Shown piece after piece: positions 1 to 6,273 of a stretch of DNA of 7,749 nucleotides. Location: assembly GCA_934667465.1 (NCBI GenBank), contig CAKUMG010000239.1, positions 1-7,749 of the forward strand, read 5' to 3'. The DNA is from an uncultured Actinoplanes sp. (lineage in GTDB: Bacteria > Actinomycetota > Actinomycetes > Mycobacteriales > Micromonosporaceae). A program made the translations under genes and the position numbers. Numbering within the stretch: position 1 is the stretch's first letter; each line of letters begins with the position of its first letter. The notes beneath the pieces are model-generated. The model had not been told where the DNA came from. It saw only the letters and a list, made by a program, of their open reading frames with translations, and did not search any database.

Positions 1-324
1 GAATTGGGCCGCCGTCCACGCCACCAGGTTGATCGCCTCGGTGGAGTTCTTGGTGAACACCACCTCGTCGGGGGTGCCCGCGCCGATGAAGGCGGCGACC
101 TTCGCGCGGGCGTCCTCGTAGAGCTCGGTCGACTCGGTGCCCAGCGTGTGCACCGAGCGCGAGACGTTGCCGTTGTGCCGCTCCAGGTGGTCCTGCATGG
201 CCTGGATCACCTGGCGCGGCTTCTGCGACGTGTTCGCGCTGTCCAGGTAGACCAGCGGATGCCCGTTGATCTGCCGGCTCAGGATCGGGAAGTCGCCGCG
301 GACGCGGAGCACGTCGAAGGTCAT
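1..324 (-). CDS. sufS: SufS cysteine desulfurase, N-terminal part (cut by window edge)
   Basis: Group II PLP-dependent cysteine desulfurase, which takes sulfur from L-cysteine as an enzyme-bound persulfide for Fe-S assembly on SufBCD in the cytosol. Only the first 108 residues are present. They begin MTFDVLRVRGDFPIL and include the family's early segment VYLDSANTSQKPRQVI (about residues 25-40; other members often read LDNAATTQKP), NVSRSVHTLG (54-63) and VFTKNSTEAINLVAW (89-103), a hallmark of SufS/CsdA. The PLP lysine and the active-site cysteine lie beyond the edge, so catalytic competence cannot be judged. The ATG at 324-322 is one base after the sufC stop and has an AAGG Shine-Dalgarno inside the end of sufC, implying translational coupling. 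It is the last visible gene of the operon. sufU and sufT often follow in actinobacteria but are not in view. NifS/IscS is less likely given the motif style and suf context. Confidence 0.95.
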   Translation of the reverse strand, partial: MTFDVLRVRGDFPILSRQINGHPLVYLDSANTSQKPRQVIQAMQDHLERHNGNVSRSVHTLGTESTELYEDARAKVAAFIGAGTPDEVVFTKNSTEAINLVAWTAAQF

Positions 325-325
325 G

Positions 326-1090
326 TCAGGCCTTGACGCCCGCGACGTAGCGCTCGTAGCCCTCGGCCTCGAGCTGCTCGGCGAGCTCCGGGCCACCCTC
401 CTCGACGATCTTGCCGGCGACGAAGACGTGCACGAAGTCCGGCTTGATGTAGCGCAGGATCCGGGTGTAGTGGGTGATCAGCAGCAGGCCGGTGTCGCCG
501 GTCGAGCGGACCCGGTTGACGCCCTCGCTGACGATGCGCAGCGCGTCGATGTCGAGGCCGGAGTCGGTCTCGTCGAGGATCGCCATCTTCGGCTTGAGCA
601 GCTCGAGCTGCATGATCTCGTGGCGCTTCTTCTCGCCGCCGGAGAAGCCCTCGTTGACGTTGCGCTGGGCGAAGCCCGGGTCCATCTGGATGCGCTCCAT
701 GGCGGTGCGCAGCTCGCCGGCCCAGGTGCGCAGCTTGGGCGCCTCGCCGTCGATGGCGGTCTTGGCGGTCCGCAGGAAGTTGGCCACCGAGACGCCGGGG
801 ACCTCGACCGGGTACTGCATGGCGAGGAACATGCCGGCGCGGGCGCGCTCGTCGACGGTCATCGCGAGGACGTCCTCGCCGTCGAGGGTGACCGTGCCGC
901 CGGTGATCTCGTACTTCGGGTGGCCGGCGATGGAGTACGCCAGCGTGGACTTGCCGGAGCCGTTCGGGCCCATGATGGCGTGGGTCTCGCCGGCCTTGAC
1001 GGTGAGGTCGACCCCGGCCAGGATCGGCTTCAGCTCGCCCTCGGGCAGCTTGACCGACACCTGCAGGTCGCGGATCTCCAGGGTGCTCAC
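326..1090 (-). CDS. sufC: SufC, ABC-type ATPase of the SufBCD scaffold
   Basis: Cytosolic ABC ATPase, 254 residues, the usual SufC length. It binds SufB and SufD and powers the conformational change needed for cluster assembly; it is not a transporter subunit. Visible motifs in order: Walker A GPNGSGKST (41-49), Q-loop MQYPVEVPG (91-99), ABC signature FSGGEKKRHEI (149-159), Walker B with D-loop MAILDETDSGLD (169-180) and the switch histidine in ITHYTR (H207). ETDSGLD and GEKKRHEI are typical of SufC and separate it from transporter ATPases. All catalytic residues appear intact. The start is GTG at 1090-1088, overlapping the Rieske gene's stop by four bases (GTGA). GGAG lies 7 bases upstream, so translation is probably coupled. 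Confidence 0.98.
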   Translation of the reverse strand: MSTLEIRDLQVSVKLPEGELKPILAGVDLTVKAGETHAIMGPNGSGKSTLAYSIAGHPKYEITGGTVTLDGEDVLAMTVDERARAGMFLAMQYPVEVPGVSVANFLRTAKTAIDGEAPKLRTWAGELRTAMERIQMDPGFAQRNVNEGFSGGEKKRHEIMQLELLKPKMAILDETDSGLDIDALRIVSEGVNRVRSTGDTGLLLITHYTRILRYIKPDFVHVFVAGKIVEEGGPELAEQLEAEGYERYVAGVKA

Positions 1091-1419
1091 GGGTTTACTC
1101 CATTACTCGGTGTCGTCGAAACGTAGATGTCGCCGTCGCGGATCTCGACGGGGAAGGTCGCCACCGGGTCGGTGGCGGGCGGGCCGGAGGGCTCGCCGGT
1201 GCGCAGGTCGAACCGGGAGCCGTGCAGCCAGCACTCCAGCAGGCAGCCCTCGACCTCACCCTCGGAGAGGGCGACCGCCGCGTGGCTGCACTCGTCGCGC
1301 ACGGCGTAGAAGGCATCGTCGTCGGCGTGCACCACGGCGATCTCGACCCCGTCGACCTCGACCTGGATCGCGGTGCCCTTGGCCACGTCGGCGGCGGTGC
1401 CGACCAGCTCGAAGCCCAT
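1087..1419 (-). CDS. Rieske [2Fe-2S] ferredoxin in the suf operon
   Basis: Small soluble Rieske-type ferredoxin of 110 residues, related to non-heme dioxygenase ferredoxins (BphF/HcaC type) and small NirD-like proteins. The cluster-binding pattern is complete: C44-S-H46, sixteen residues, then C63-W-L-H66, which gives two Cys and two His ligands for one [2Fe-2S] cluster. The following GSRFDLRTGEP (67-77) is the usual Rieske continuation. There is no signal peptide, membrane anchor or dioxygenase large subunit, so it acts in the cytosol. It lies 3 bases after sufD and overlaps sufC by 4 bases, so it is cotranscribed with the cluster machinery. A Rieske gene between sufD and sufC is a recurring actinobacterial arrangement. 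Its job there is not established; supplying electrons to assembly or acting as a client protein are both possible. ATG start, with a GGGGTC-rich stretch upstream as a weak ribosome site. Confidence 0.93.
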   Translation of the reverse strand: MGFELVGTAADVAKGTAIQVEVDGVEIAVVHADDDAFYAVRDECSHAAVALSEGEVEGCLLECWLHGSRFDLRTGEPSGPPATDPVATFPVEIRDGDIYVSTTPSNGVNP

Positions 1420-1422
1420 CGG

Positions 1423-2556
1423 TCAGACCCCGGTCTTCGCGAGCCGGGCCTCGATCGCGTCGCCGAGCCGCTCGCGCAGCTCCTCGACCGGGATCTTGTT
1501 GATCAGCTCGGCGAAGAAACCGCGGACGACCAGCTTGCGGGCCTCGGTCTCGGGGATGCCGCGAGCCATCAGGTAGAACAGCTGCTCCTCGTCGAAGCGG
1601 CCGGTCGCGCTGGCGTGCCCGGCACCGACGATCTCGCCGGTCTCGATCTCGAGGTTGGGCACCGAGTCGGCGCGGGCGCCGTCGGTCAGCACCAGGTTGC
1701 GGTTGATCTCGTAGGTCTCGGTGCCGGTCGCCTCGGCGCGGATCAGCACGTCGCCGACCCAGACCGTGTGCGCCGACGCGCCCTGCAGCGCGCCGCGGTA
1801 GCCGACGTAGCTGCGGCAGTCCTGCAGCGAGTGGTCGACCAGCTGGCGGTGCTCCTGGTGCTGGCCGGCGTCGGCGAAGTACAGGCCCCACAGCTCGGCG
1901 TCGCCGCCGCGGCCGGCGTATTCGACGCTGGTGAACTGGCGGACCAGCGCGCCGCCCAGCGTGACCTGCACGTGCTGGGCGCGGGCGTCGCGGCCGACCT
2001 TGAACTTGATGTGCTGCGCCTGCACCGAGGCGTCGTCCCACTCGGCGATCGTGACGAACGTCAGCTGCGCGCTGTCGCCGACCACGACCTCGATGTTGTC
2101 GGCCAGGGTGGCCGTGCCGACCTGCTCCAGGACGATGGTCACCTTGGCGAAGTTGCCGACCCGGACGTAGGTGCGGGCGGCGGCCGCCTCGGCACCCTGC
2201 CCGACGACCCGGATCACCGCGGGGGTCTCGGAGACGGTGTCCGCGGCCACGTCGATCAGGGTGACGCCGGCCGCGGACCCGTACGCGAGCGCACTGATCC
2301 GGTCGAACGGGGTGAGGACCGCGTCGACCTTGCCCGCGTCGACGGTCGTGACCGAGACCCCCGCCGGCAGGTCACCGGGGGCGAACCCCGGTGCCGTGCC
2401 GGACAGGGCGGTGGCCGTGACCAGCGAGCCGAGCTGCTTGATCGGGGTGAACCGCCACTCCTCCTCCCGGCCGGTGACGGCCGGGAAGTCGGTGACGTCG
2501 AAGGAGCGGAGCACCTGCGACTTGGTGCTCGGCGGGGCCATGGCCTCGGTAGTCAT
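1423..2556 (-). CDS. sufD: SufD, Fe-S cluster scaffold subunit
   Basis: SufD, 377 residues, forms the SufBC2D complex with SufB and SufC, where clusters are built. The N-terminal region has REEEWRFTPI (30-39), matching the family's E-W-R-x-T/T-P signature. It is followed by the beta-helix core with YAGRGGDAELWGLYF (213-227), DHSLQDCRSYVGYRG (241-255) and NLEIETGEIVGAGHASATG (301-319). The C-terminal helical part is DEEQLFYLMARGIPETEAR (322-340) and LVVRGFFAELI (342-352). H314 lies where the SufD histidine implicated in assembly is found in E. coli (H360). The ATG at 2556 is preceded by AGGA at good spacing; a second ATG at codon 6 is less favoured. An unusual 127-base gap separates it from sufB, whereas its downstream neighbour is only 3 bases away. 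Confidence 0.97.
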   Translation of the reverse strand: MTTEAMAPPSTKSQVLRSFDVTDFPAVTGREEEWRFTPIKQLGSLVTATALSGTAPGFAPGDLPAGVSVTTVDAGKVDAVLTPFDRISALAYGSAAGVTLIDVAADTVSETPAVIRVVGQGAEAAAARTYVRVGNFAKVTIVLEQVGTATLADNIEVVVGDSAQLTFVTIAEWDDASVQAQHIKFKVGRDARAQHVQVTLGGALVRQFTSVEYAGRGGDAELWGLYFADAGQHQEHRQLVDHSLQDCRSYVGYRGALQGASAHTVWVGDVLIRAEATGTETYEINRNLVLTDGARADSVPNLEIETGEIVGAGHASATGRFDEEQLFYLMARGIPETEARKLVVRGFFAELINKIPVEELRERLGDAIEARLAKTGV

Positions 2557-2580
2557 GTCGTCCTAGTTCTTCGCGGTCAG

Positions 2581-2660
2581 TGAGGGTTGTTCAGGACCAG
2601 CCTTGAGTTGCACACGCCGCAGCTCACAGCCTTCGTCTCCACCGTCCTGAACAACCCTCA
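2581..2660. repeat. 80-base inverted-repeat element between sufB and sufD
   Basis: Two perfect 17-base arms, TGAGGGTTGTTCAGGAC at 2581-2597 and its exact reverse complement at 2644-2660, flank a 46-base core. The core holds a second small hairpin, TGAGTTG (2604-2610) with CAGCTCA (2620-2626), one G-T wobble and a 9-base loop. It also has two copies of CAGCCTT, at 2598 and 2627. The element lies almost symmetrically in the gap, 23 bases after the sufB stop and 24 bases before the sufD start, leaving the sufD ribosome site free. On the transcribed strand it would fold into a long stem. No U-tract follows, so it is not an intrinsic terminator. Arm length and perfection suggest a miniature inverted-repeat (MITE or REP-like) insertion or an mRNA processing/stability hairpin. 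No target-site duplication is evident. The family is not recognised. Confidence 0.85.
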
Positions 2661-2683
2661 TCGGGTGGTCGGACGGGGCGTCG

Positions 2684-4105
2684 TCAGCCGACAGCGCCTT
2701 CCATCTGCAGCTCGATCAGGCGGTTGAGCTCGAGGGCGTACTCCATCGGGAGCTCCTTGGCGATCGGCTCGATGAAGCCGCGCACGATCATCGCCATGGC
2801 CTCGTCCTCGGTCAGGCCCCGGCTCATCAGGTAGAAGAGCTGGTCGTCGCTGACCTTGGAGACGGTCGCCTCGTGGCCCATGTTGACGTCGTCCTCGCGG
2901 ATGTCGACGTACGGGTAGGTGTCCGAGCGCGAGATCGTGTCGACCAGCAGCGCGTCGCACTTGACCGTGCTGGCGCTGTGGTGCGAGCCGTCGAGCACCT
3001 GCACCAGGCCGCGGTAGGAGGTGCGGCCACCGCCCCGGGCGATCGACTTGCTGATGATCGTCGAGGAGGTGTGCGGCGCGGCGTGCACCATCTTGGCGCC
3101 GGAGTCCTGGTGCTGACCCTGGCCGGCCATGGCGATGGACAGGACCTCGCCCTTGGCGTGCGGGCCGGTCATGTAGACGGCCGGGTACTTCATGGTCACC
3201 TTGGAGCCGATGTTGCCGTCGACCCACTCCATGGTCGCGCCCTCTTCGCAGGTGGCGCGCTTGGTGACCAGGTTGTAGACGTTGTTCGACCAGTTCTGGA
3301 TGGTCGTGTAACGCACCCGGGCGTTCTTCTTGACGACGATCTCGACGACCGCGGAGTGCAGCGAGTCCGACGAGTAGATCGGCGCCGTGCAACCCTCGAC
3401 GTAGTGGATGTAGCTGCCCTCGTCGGCGATGATCAGCGTGCGCTCGAACTGGCCCATGTTCTCGGTGTTGATCCGGAAGTAGGCCTGCAGCGGGATGTCG
3501 ACGTGGACACCCTTGGGCACGTAGATGAACGAGCCACCGGACCACACCGAGGTGTTCAGCGCGGCGAACTTGTTGTCGCCGACCGGGATCACGGTGCCGA
3601 AGTACTCCTTGAAGATGTCCTCGTGCTCGCGCAGCGCCGTGTCGGTGTCCAGGAACAGGACGCCCTGCTCCTCGAGGTCCTCACGGATCTTGTGGTAGAC
3701 GACCTCGGACTCGTACTGCGCGGCGACGCCGGAGACCAGGCGCTGCTTCTCCGCCTCGGGGATGCCGAGCTTGTCGTAGGTCGCCTTGATGTCGGCGGGC
3801 AGGTCGTCCCAGCTGGCGGCCTGCTTCTCCGTGGAGCGCACGAAGTACTTGATGTTCTGGAAGTCGATCCCGGTCAGGTCGGCGCCCCAGTGCGGCATCG
3901 GCTTGCGGTCGAACAGCCGCAGGCCCTTGAGCCGCAGGTCCAGCATCCACTGCGGCTCGTTCTTGAGCGCGGAGATGTTGCGGACGACGTCCTCGGACAG
4001 GCCGCGCTGCGCGATCGAGCCCGCGGCGTCGGCGTCGGCCCAGCCGTACTCGTACTTGCCAAGAGCGGCGAGGTGCTCTTCCTGAGTGACGATCTGGTCG
4101 GTCAT
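2684..4105 (-). CDS. sufB: SufB, Fe-S cluster scaffold subunit
   Basis: SufB, 473 residues, is the main scaffold subunit. It receives persulfide sulfur and, with SufD and SufC, builds the nascent cluster. Recognisable segments: the N-terminal KYEYGW (17-22) and [14 protein letters not shown] (58-71); [20 protein letters not shown] (184-203); [17 protein letters not shown] (235-251), whose C239 matches the conserved sulfur-accepting cysteine (E. coli C254); KCDALLVD (C383, near the position of E. coli C405); and [20 protein letters not shown] (409-428), where E412 matches the conserved glutamate (E. coli E434). Length and continuity show no intein, unlike the mycobacterial homologue. ATG 4105 overlaps the sufR stop as ATGA and has AGGA upstream, so it is probably coupled to sufR translation. 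An unusual inverted-repeat element follows the gene. Confidence 0.98.
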   Translation of the reverse strand: MTDQIVTQEEHLAALGKYEYGWADADAAGSIAQRGLSEDVVRNISALKNEPQWMLDLRLKGLRLFDRKPMPHWGADLTGIDFQNIKYFVRSTEKQAASWDDLPADIKATYDKLGIPEAEKQRLVSGVAAQYESEVVYHKIREDLEEQGVLFLDTDTALREHEDIFKEYFGTVIPVGDNKFAALNTSVWSGGSFIYVPKGVHVDIPLQAYFRINTENMGQFERTLIIADEGSYIHYVEGCTAPIYSSDSLHSAVVEIVVKKNARVRYTTIQNWSNNVYNLVTKRATCEEGATMEWVDGNIGSKVTMKYPAVYMTGPHAKGEVLSIAMAGQGQHQDSGAKMVHAAPHTSSTIISKSIARGGGRTSYRGLVQVLDGSHHSASTVKCDALLVDTISRSDTYPYVDIREDDVNMGHEATVSKVSDDQLFYLMSRGLTEDEAMAMIVRGFIEPIAKELPMEYALELNRLIELQMEGAVG

Positions 4106-4854
4106 CTATCCGTCCTAACCGTGATTGCGGTGATGGGTGTCGCTGGATCGCACTGGGGGGCGGGGATGTGCGTGGTGCACACCCCGTCACCGTGCGCGAT
4201 GGTGGCGAGTCGCTGCACGTGGGTGCCGATGAGCCGCGAGATGACCGCGGTCTCGGCGTCGCACAGCTGCGGGAACTCGGCGGCCACGTGGGCCACCGGG
4301 CAGTGGTGCTGGCACAGCTGCCCGCCGGACGCGATCGTGGTCGCATTGGCAGCGTAGCCCTCGGCGGTCAGCGCCTCCGCGAGCGCCTCCGCCCGGTCGA
4401 GCGGGTCGTCGCCGGCCTCGAGCAGCGCCGCCCGGCACCGCTCCTCCAGCGCCGTGACCTGGGCGGCGGCGAACGCGTCGACCGCGCCGGGACCGCCCTG
4501 CTCGGCGATCCAGCGCAGCGCCGCGGTGGCGATGCCGTCGTAGAAGTGCGGGAAGCCCTCGCGGGCGGCGGCGGTGAGCACGAACGCCTTGGCCGGCCGG
4601 CCGCGCCCACGCGGCCCGCGCCGCGGGGTCTCCCGGACCTCGACGAGGTGCTCGGCGAGCATCGCGTCGAGGTGCTTGCGGATGGCCGCGGGGCTGAGCC
4701 CCAGCTCGCCGCCGAGCTCGGCGGCGGTCGCACCGCCCCGCTCGAAGAGCAACTGAGCGACCCGGTCGCGGGTGCGCCCGTCGGACAGGGGTGCGCGGGG
4801 GCCGGCGACCGAACCGGTCACCGCCCTGCCCGTGGAGTCCACCCCGTTTTTCAC
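4102..4854 (-). CDS. sufR: SufR, Fe-S-sensing transcriptional repressor of the suf operon
   Basis: Winged-helix regulator of 250 residues. The DNA-binding domain covers about residues 28-90, with [20 protein letters not shown] and [15 protein letters not shown] as the helix-turn-helix, and an Arg-rich wing ([15 protein letters not shown], 77-91). The C-terminal sensor has [21 protein letters not shown] (C181, C185, C198) and [20 protein letters not shown] (C226), the pattern of actinobacterial SufR, in which cysteines hold an Fe-S cluster. In characterised family members the cluster-bound form represses suf, and cluster loss under iron limitation or oxidative stress relieves repression. GTG at 4854 is preferred over the ATG at 4911 because a good -10 lies exactly 7 bases upstream, as expected for a leaderless mRNA, and the VKN start suits the family. 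It is the first gene of the operon and presumably autoregulated. Confidence 0.94.
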   Translation of the reverse strand: MKNGVDSTGRAVTGSVAGPRAPLSDGRTRDRVAQLLFERGGATAAELGGELGLSPAAIRKHLDAMLAEHLVEVRETPRRGPRGRGRPAKAFVLTAAAREGFPHFYDGIATAALRWIAEQGGPGAVDAFAAAQVTALEERCRAALLEAGDDPLDRAEALAEALTAEGYAANATTIASGGQLCQHHCPVAHVAAEFPQLCDAETAVISRLIGTHVQRLATIAHGDGVCTTHIPAPQCDPATPITAITVRTDR

Positions 4855-4861
4855 TACGCCA

Positions 4862-4890
4862 ACGTTACGTATTTCGTGACGCTCCTGCAA
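4862..4890 (-). promoter_or_regulatory. suf operon promoter, leaderless
   Basis: Read on the minus strand: -35 TTGCAG (4890-4885), a 17-base spacer, -10 TAACGT (4867-4862), then 7 bases to the GTG start of sufR at 4854. The boxes fit a housekeeping sigma-A type promoter, and the TANNNT-N7-start geometry is that of actinobacterial leaderless transcripts. It should drive the whole sufR-sufS operon. There is no Shine-Dalgarno for sufR, consistent with a leaderless mRNA. Confidence 0.7.
4863..4881. promoter_or_regulatory. Candidate SufR operator
   Basis: Imperfect palindrome CGTTACG-TATTT-CGTGACG with 7-base arms and one mismatched pair. It overlaps the -10 box and part of the spacer of the suf promoter. 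A repressor bound here would block RNA polymerase. The assignment to SufR is inferred from position and symmetry, because the gene immediately downstream is an autoregulator in known cases. I cannot confirm the consensus from sequence alone. Confidence 0.45.
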
Positions 4891-4957
4891 ACCGGCGCCC
4901 CGGTGATCCAAGCCACCGCCCCGGCCGGGCGCCCGGAGCCGCGTACGAAATCGGGCG

Positions 4958-4963
4958 TAGCAT
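4958..4963 (+). promoter_or_regulatory. ctaA promoter -10, leaderless
   Basis: TAGCAT is followed by exactly 7 bases (CCCCCGG) and then the GTG start of ctaA at 4971. This is the same TANNNT-N7-start geometry as at sufR. No convincing -35 is seen at the expected distance (around 4935-4940), so the promoter may be weak or activator-dependent. It lies about 95 bases from the suf -10 on the opposite strand. Confidence 0.5.
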
Positions 4964-4970
4964 CCCCCGG

Positions 4971-5894
4971 GTGAGCAGGAACACCCTCGTCCGCCGTCTC
5001 GCCCTCGCCTCCCTGATCGGCAACATCGTCCTGGTCGTGACGGGTGCCGCCGTGCGCCTGACCGGCTCGGGACTGGGCTGCCCCACCTGGCCCAAGTGCA
5101 CCGACGACTCGTACACGTCGACGCAGGAGATGGGCGTCCACGGCGTCATCGAGTTCGGCAACCGGGTGCTCGGGATCGTGCTGGCCCTGATCGCGCTGGC
5201 GACCTTTGTCGCCGCGCTGCTGCACAAGCCGCGCCGCCGCTCGCTGGTCGGGCTGGCGCTGCTGGCCGGCCTGGGCATCCCCGGCCAGGCCGTGCTGGGC
5301 GGCATCACCGTGCTGACCGGCCTCAACCCGTGGGTGGTCGGCCTGCACTTCCTGCTCTCGATGGGCCTGATCACCGCCACCTGGGCGCTCTGGCAGCGCA
5401 CCAAGGAGGGCGACGCGCCCACCCGCCCGCTGGTCGTGACCCCGCTGCGGCACCTCGCCGCGCTGACCGCCGTGGTCAGCGCCGCCGTCATCGTGGTCGG
5501 GGTGATCGTCACCGGCAGCGGCCCGCACGCCGGCGACGAGGGCGCCAACCGCAACGGCCTGGACCCCGCAACCGTCTCGCAGGCCCATGCCGACCTGGTG
5601 TTCCTGCTGATCGGCCTGTCGGTCGCGCTGTGGTTCGCGCTGCGTGCCGTGGGTGCGCCCGCCGCCGCGGTCAAGGCCGCGGCGCTGTTCGTCGGGATCG
5701 AGCTGGCGCAGGGGCTGATCGGCTTCGTGCAGTACTTCACGCACCTGCCCGCCCTGCTGGTCGCCGCGCACATGCTCGGCGCCTGCGTGGTCTGGGTCGG
5801 CACGCTCAACGTGCTGTGGAAGCTGCGCGAGCGCACCGCCACGGCCCCCGCTCCCCGCCAGGCAACCGTGGCGGAGCCCGCAGCCGTCTCCTGA
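4971..5894 (+). CDS. ctaA: Heme A synthase (CtaA/COX15 family)
   Basis: Integral membrane enzyme of 307 residues that oxidises the C8 methyl of heme O to the formyl group of heme A, for aa3-type cytochrome c oxidase. About eight hydrophobic helices are visible. Key residues: TGSGLGCPTWPKC (31-43) with the extracellular Cys pair C37/C43; GVHGVIEFGNRVLG (56-69) with heme-ligand candidate H58 and the conserved E61; GLHFLLS (H126); QAHAD (H206); and AAHMLGA (H267). These are the four helix histidines and the acidic residue of the family. The C-terminal tail is short and Ala/Pro-rich. GTG 4971 is chosen because helix I starts shortly after it and a -10 lies 7 bases upstream. An open frame reaches an ATG at 4791, but that extension runs antisense through the sufR start and is implausible. 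Divergent from sufR; ctaB, the preceding pathway step, lies further right on the opposite strand. Confidence 0.95.
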   Translation: MSRNTLVRRLALASLIGNIVLVVTGAAVRLTGSGLGCPTWPKCTDDSYTSTQEMGVHGVIEFGNRVLGIVLALIALATFVAALLHKPRRRSLVGLALLAGLGIPGQAVLGGITVLTGLNPWVVGLHFLLSMGLITATWALWQRTKEGDAPTRPLVVTPLRHLAALTAVVSAAVIVVGVIVTGSGPHAGDEGANRNGLDPATVSQAHADLVFLLIGLSVALWFALRAVGAPAAAVKAAALFVGIELAQGLIGFVQYFTHLPALLVAAHMLGACVVWVGTLNVLWKLRERTATAPAPRQATVAEPAAVS

Positions 5895-5902
5895 AAAGGA
5901 GA
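5887..5902 (+). other. Small GAAA-loop hairpin spanning the ctaA stop codon
   Basis: TCTCCT, loop GAAA, AGGAGA: a perfect 6-base stem capped by a GNRA-type tetraloop. It contains the ctaA TGA (5892-5894) and directly abuts the large terminator hairpin, so the two stems could stack end to end in the ctaA mRNA. It may simply protect the 3' end. On the minus strand the same bases supply the TTTT run after the terminator stem. Confidence 0.5.
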
Positions 5903-5928
5903 AGCGGCCCGGGTGATCCCGGGCCGCT
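5903..5928. terminator. Bidirectional terminator between ctaA and the converging gene
   Basis: Perfect 11-base GC-rich stem AGCGGCCCGGG / CCCGGGCCGCT with a 4-base TGAT loop. It begins 8 bases after the ctaA stop and lies 13 bases beyond the stop of the converging minus-strand gene. On the plus strand no T-run follows. On the minus strand TCTCCTTTTC follows, giving a modest T-tract. It therefore probably serves both genes and is more canonical for the minus strand. Confidence 0.8.
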
Positions 5929-5941
5929 GCGATGGGGGACG

Positions 5942-6238
5942 TCAGCGTGCCATGGTTCGCCGCGCCATGGACCGCCACAGGTCCTTACCGGGCCGCATCT
6001 GCTCCATGAGCTCGCGCTCCCACTCGTTCTCCACCTCGACACCCGCCGTCTCGCACGCCTTGCGTGCCACGTCGGTGCCCTGCGCCGCGAACTGGTCCGT
6101 CCACTCGCCGTCCTGCCCCACGAGGACGATCCGGGCGCCGCGCTTGCCCACGTACTCGATGACCGCCTTGGCGCCGCCGTGCCCCGCGGCGAACGACTTG
6201 ATGTCCGCGGTCAGTGTCGTATCGGAACCTTCTGCCAT
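5942..6238 (-). CDS. Conserved-looking small protein of unknown function
   Basis: 98 residues, soluble, with no signal peptide, membrane segment or metal motif. I do not recognise a characterised family, although the core GAKAVIEYVGKRGARIVLVGQDGEW resembles uncharacterised small actinobacterial proteins I have seen. The pattern suggests an alpha/beta fold: a helix (AAGHGGAKAVIEYVGKRG, 17-34), a strand (ARIVLVGQDG, 35-44), a helix (DVARKACETAG, 56-66), a strand VEVENEW, then a charged helix and a basic tail SMARRTMAR. The only cysteine is C62. The ATG at 6238 is chosen because a -10 (TACGCT) sits exactly 7 bases upstream and the open frame beyond it (to 6436) runs through the promoter with unconvincing composition. 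Transcribed toward ctaA and away from ctaB, which has its own terminator, so it is probably monocistronic. Confidence 0.8.
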   Translation of the reverse strand: MAEGSDTTLTADIKSFAAGHGGAKAVIEYVGKRGARIVLVGQDGEWTDQFAAQGTDVARKACETAGVEVENEWERELMEQMRPGKDLWRSMARRTMAR

Positions 6239-6245
6239 GAGGGGC

Positions 6246-6273
6246 AGCGTAGGCACGCAGCGGCCCCGCGCAA
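6246..6273 (-). promoter_or_regulatory. Leaderless promoter of the 98-residue protein gene
   Basis: Minus strand: -35 TTGCGC (6273-6268), a 16-base spacer, -10 TACGCT (6251-6246), then 7 bases to the ATG at 6238. No Shine-Dalgarno is present (the bases before ATG are GCCCCTC), which agrees with a leaderless mRNA. Confidence 0.5.

Noticed and set aside
2581..2660. Inverted repeat as a Rho-independent terminator inside the suf operon.
   Set aside because: No T-run follows the stem on either strand, and it would cut the operon before sufD and sufC.
2684..4105. Possible intein in SufB, as in mycobacteria.
   Set aside because: The protein has normal length (473 residues) and the conserved motifs are continuous.
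1222..4357. Long open frames on the plus strand opposite the suf genes (for example 1222-2583 and 2873-4357).
   Set aside because: They are mirror frames of high-GC genes, rich in V, D, G, R and L, with no domains. The minus-strand frames match Suf proteins throughout.
4855..4911. N-terminal extension of sufR to the ATG at 4911.
   Set aside because: It would run through the -10, -35 and operator; GTG 4854 fits the leaderless geometry.
4791..4970. N-terminal extension of ctaA back to the ATG at 4791.
   Set aside because: It would overlap the sufR start and both promoters, and its translation is not family-like. GTG 4971 is placed just before helix I with a -10 at the right distance.
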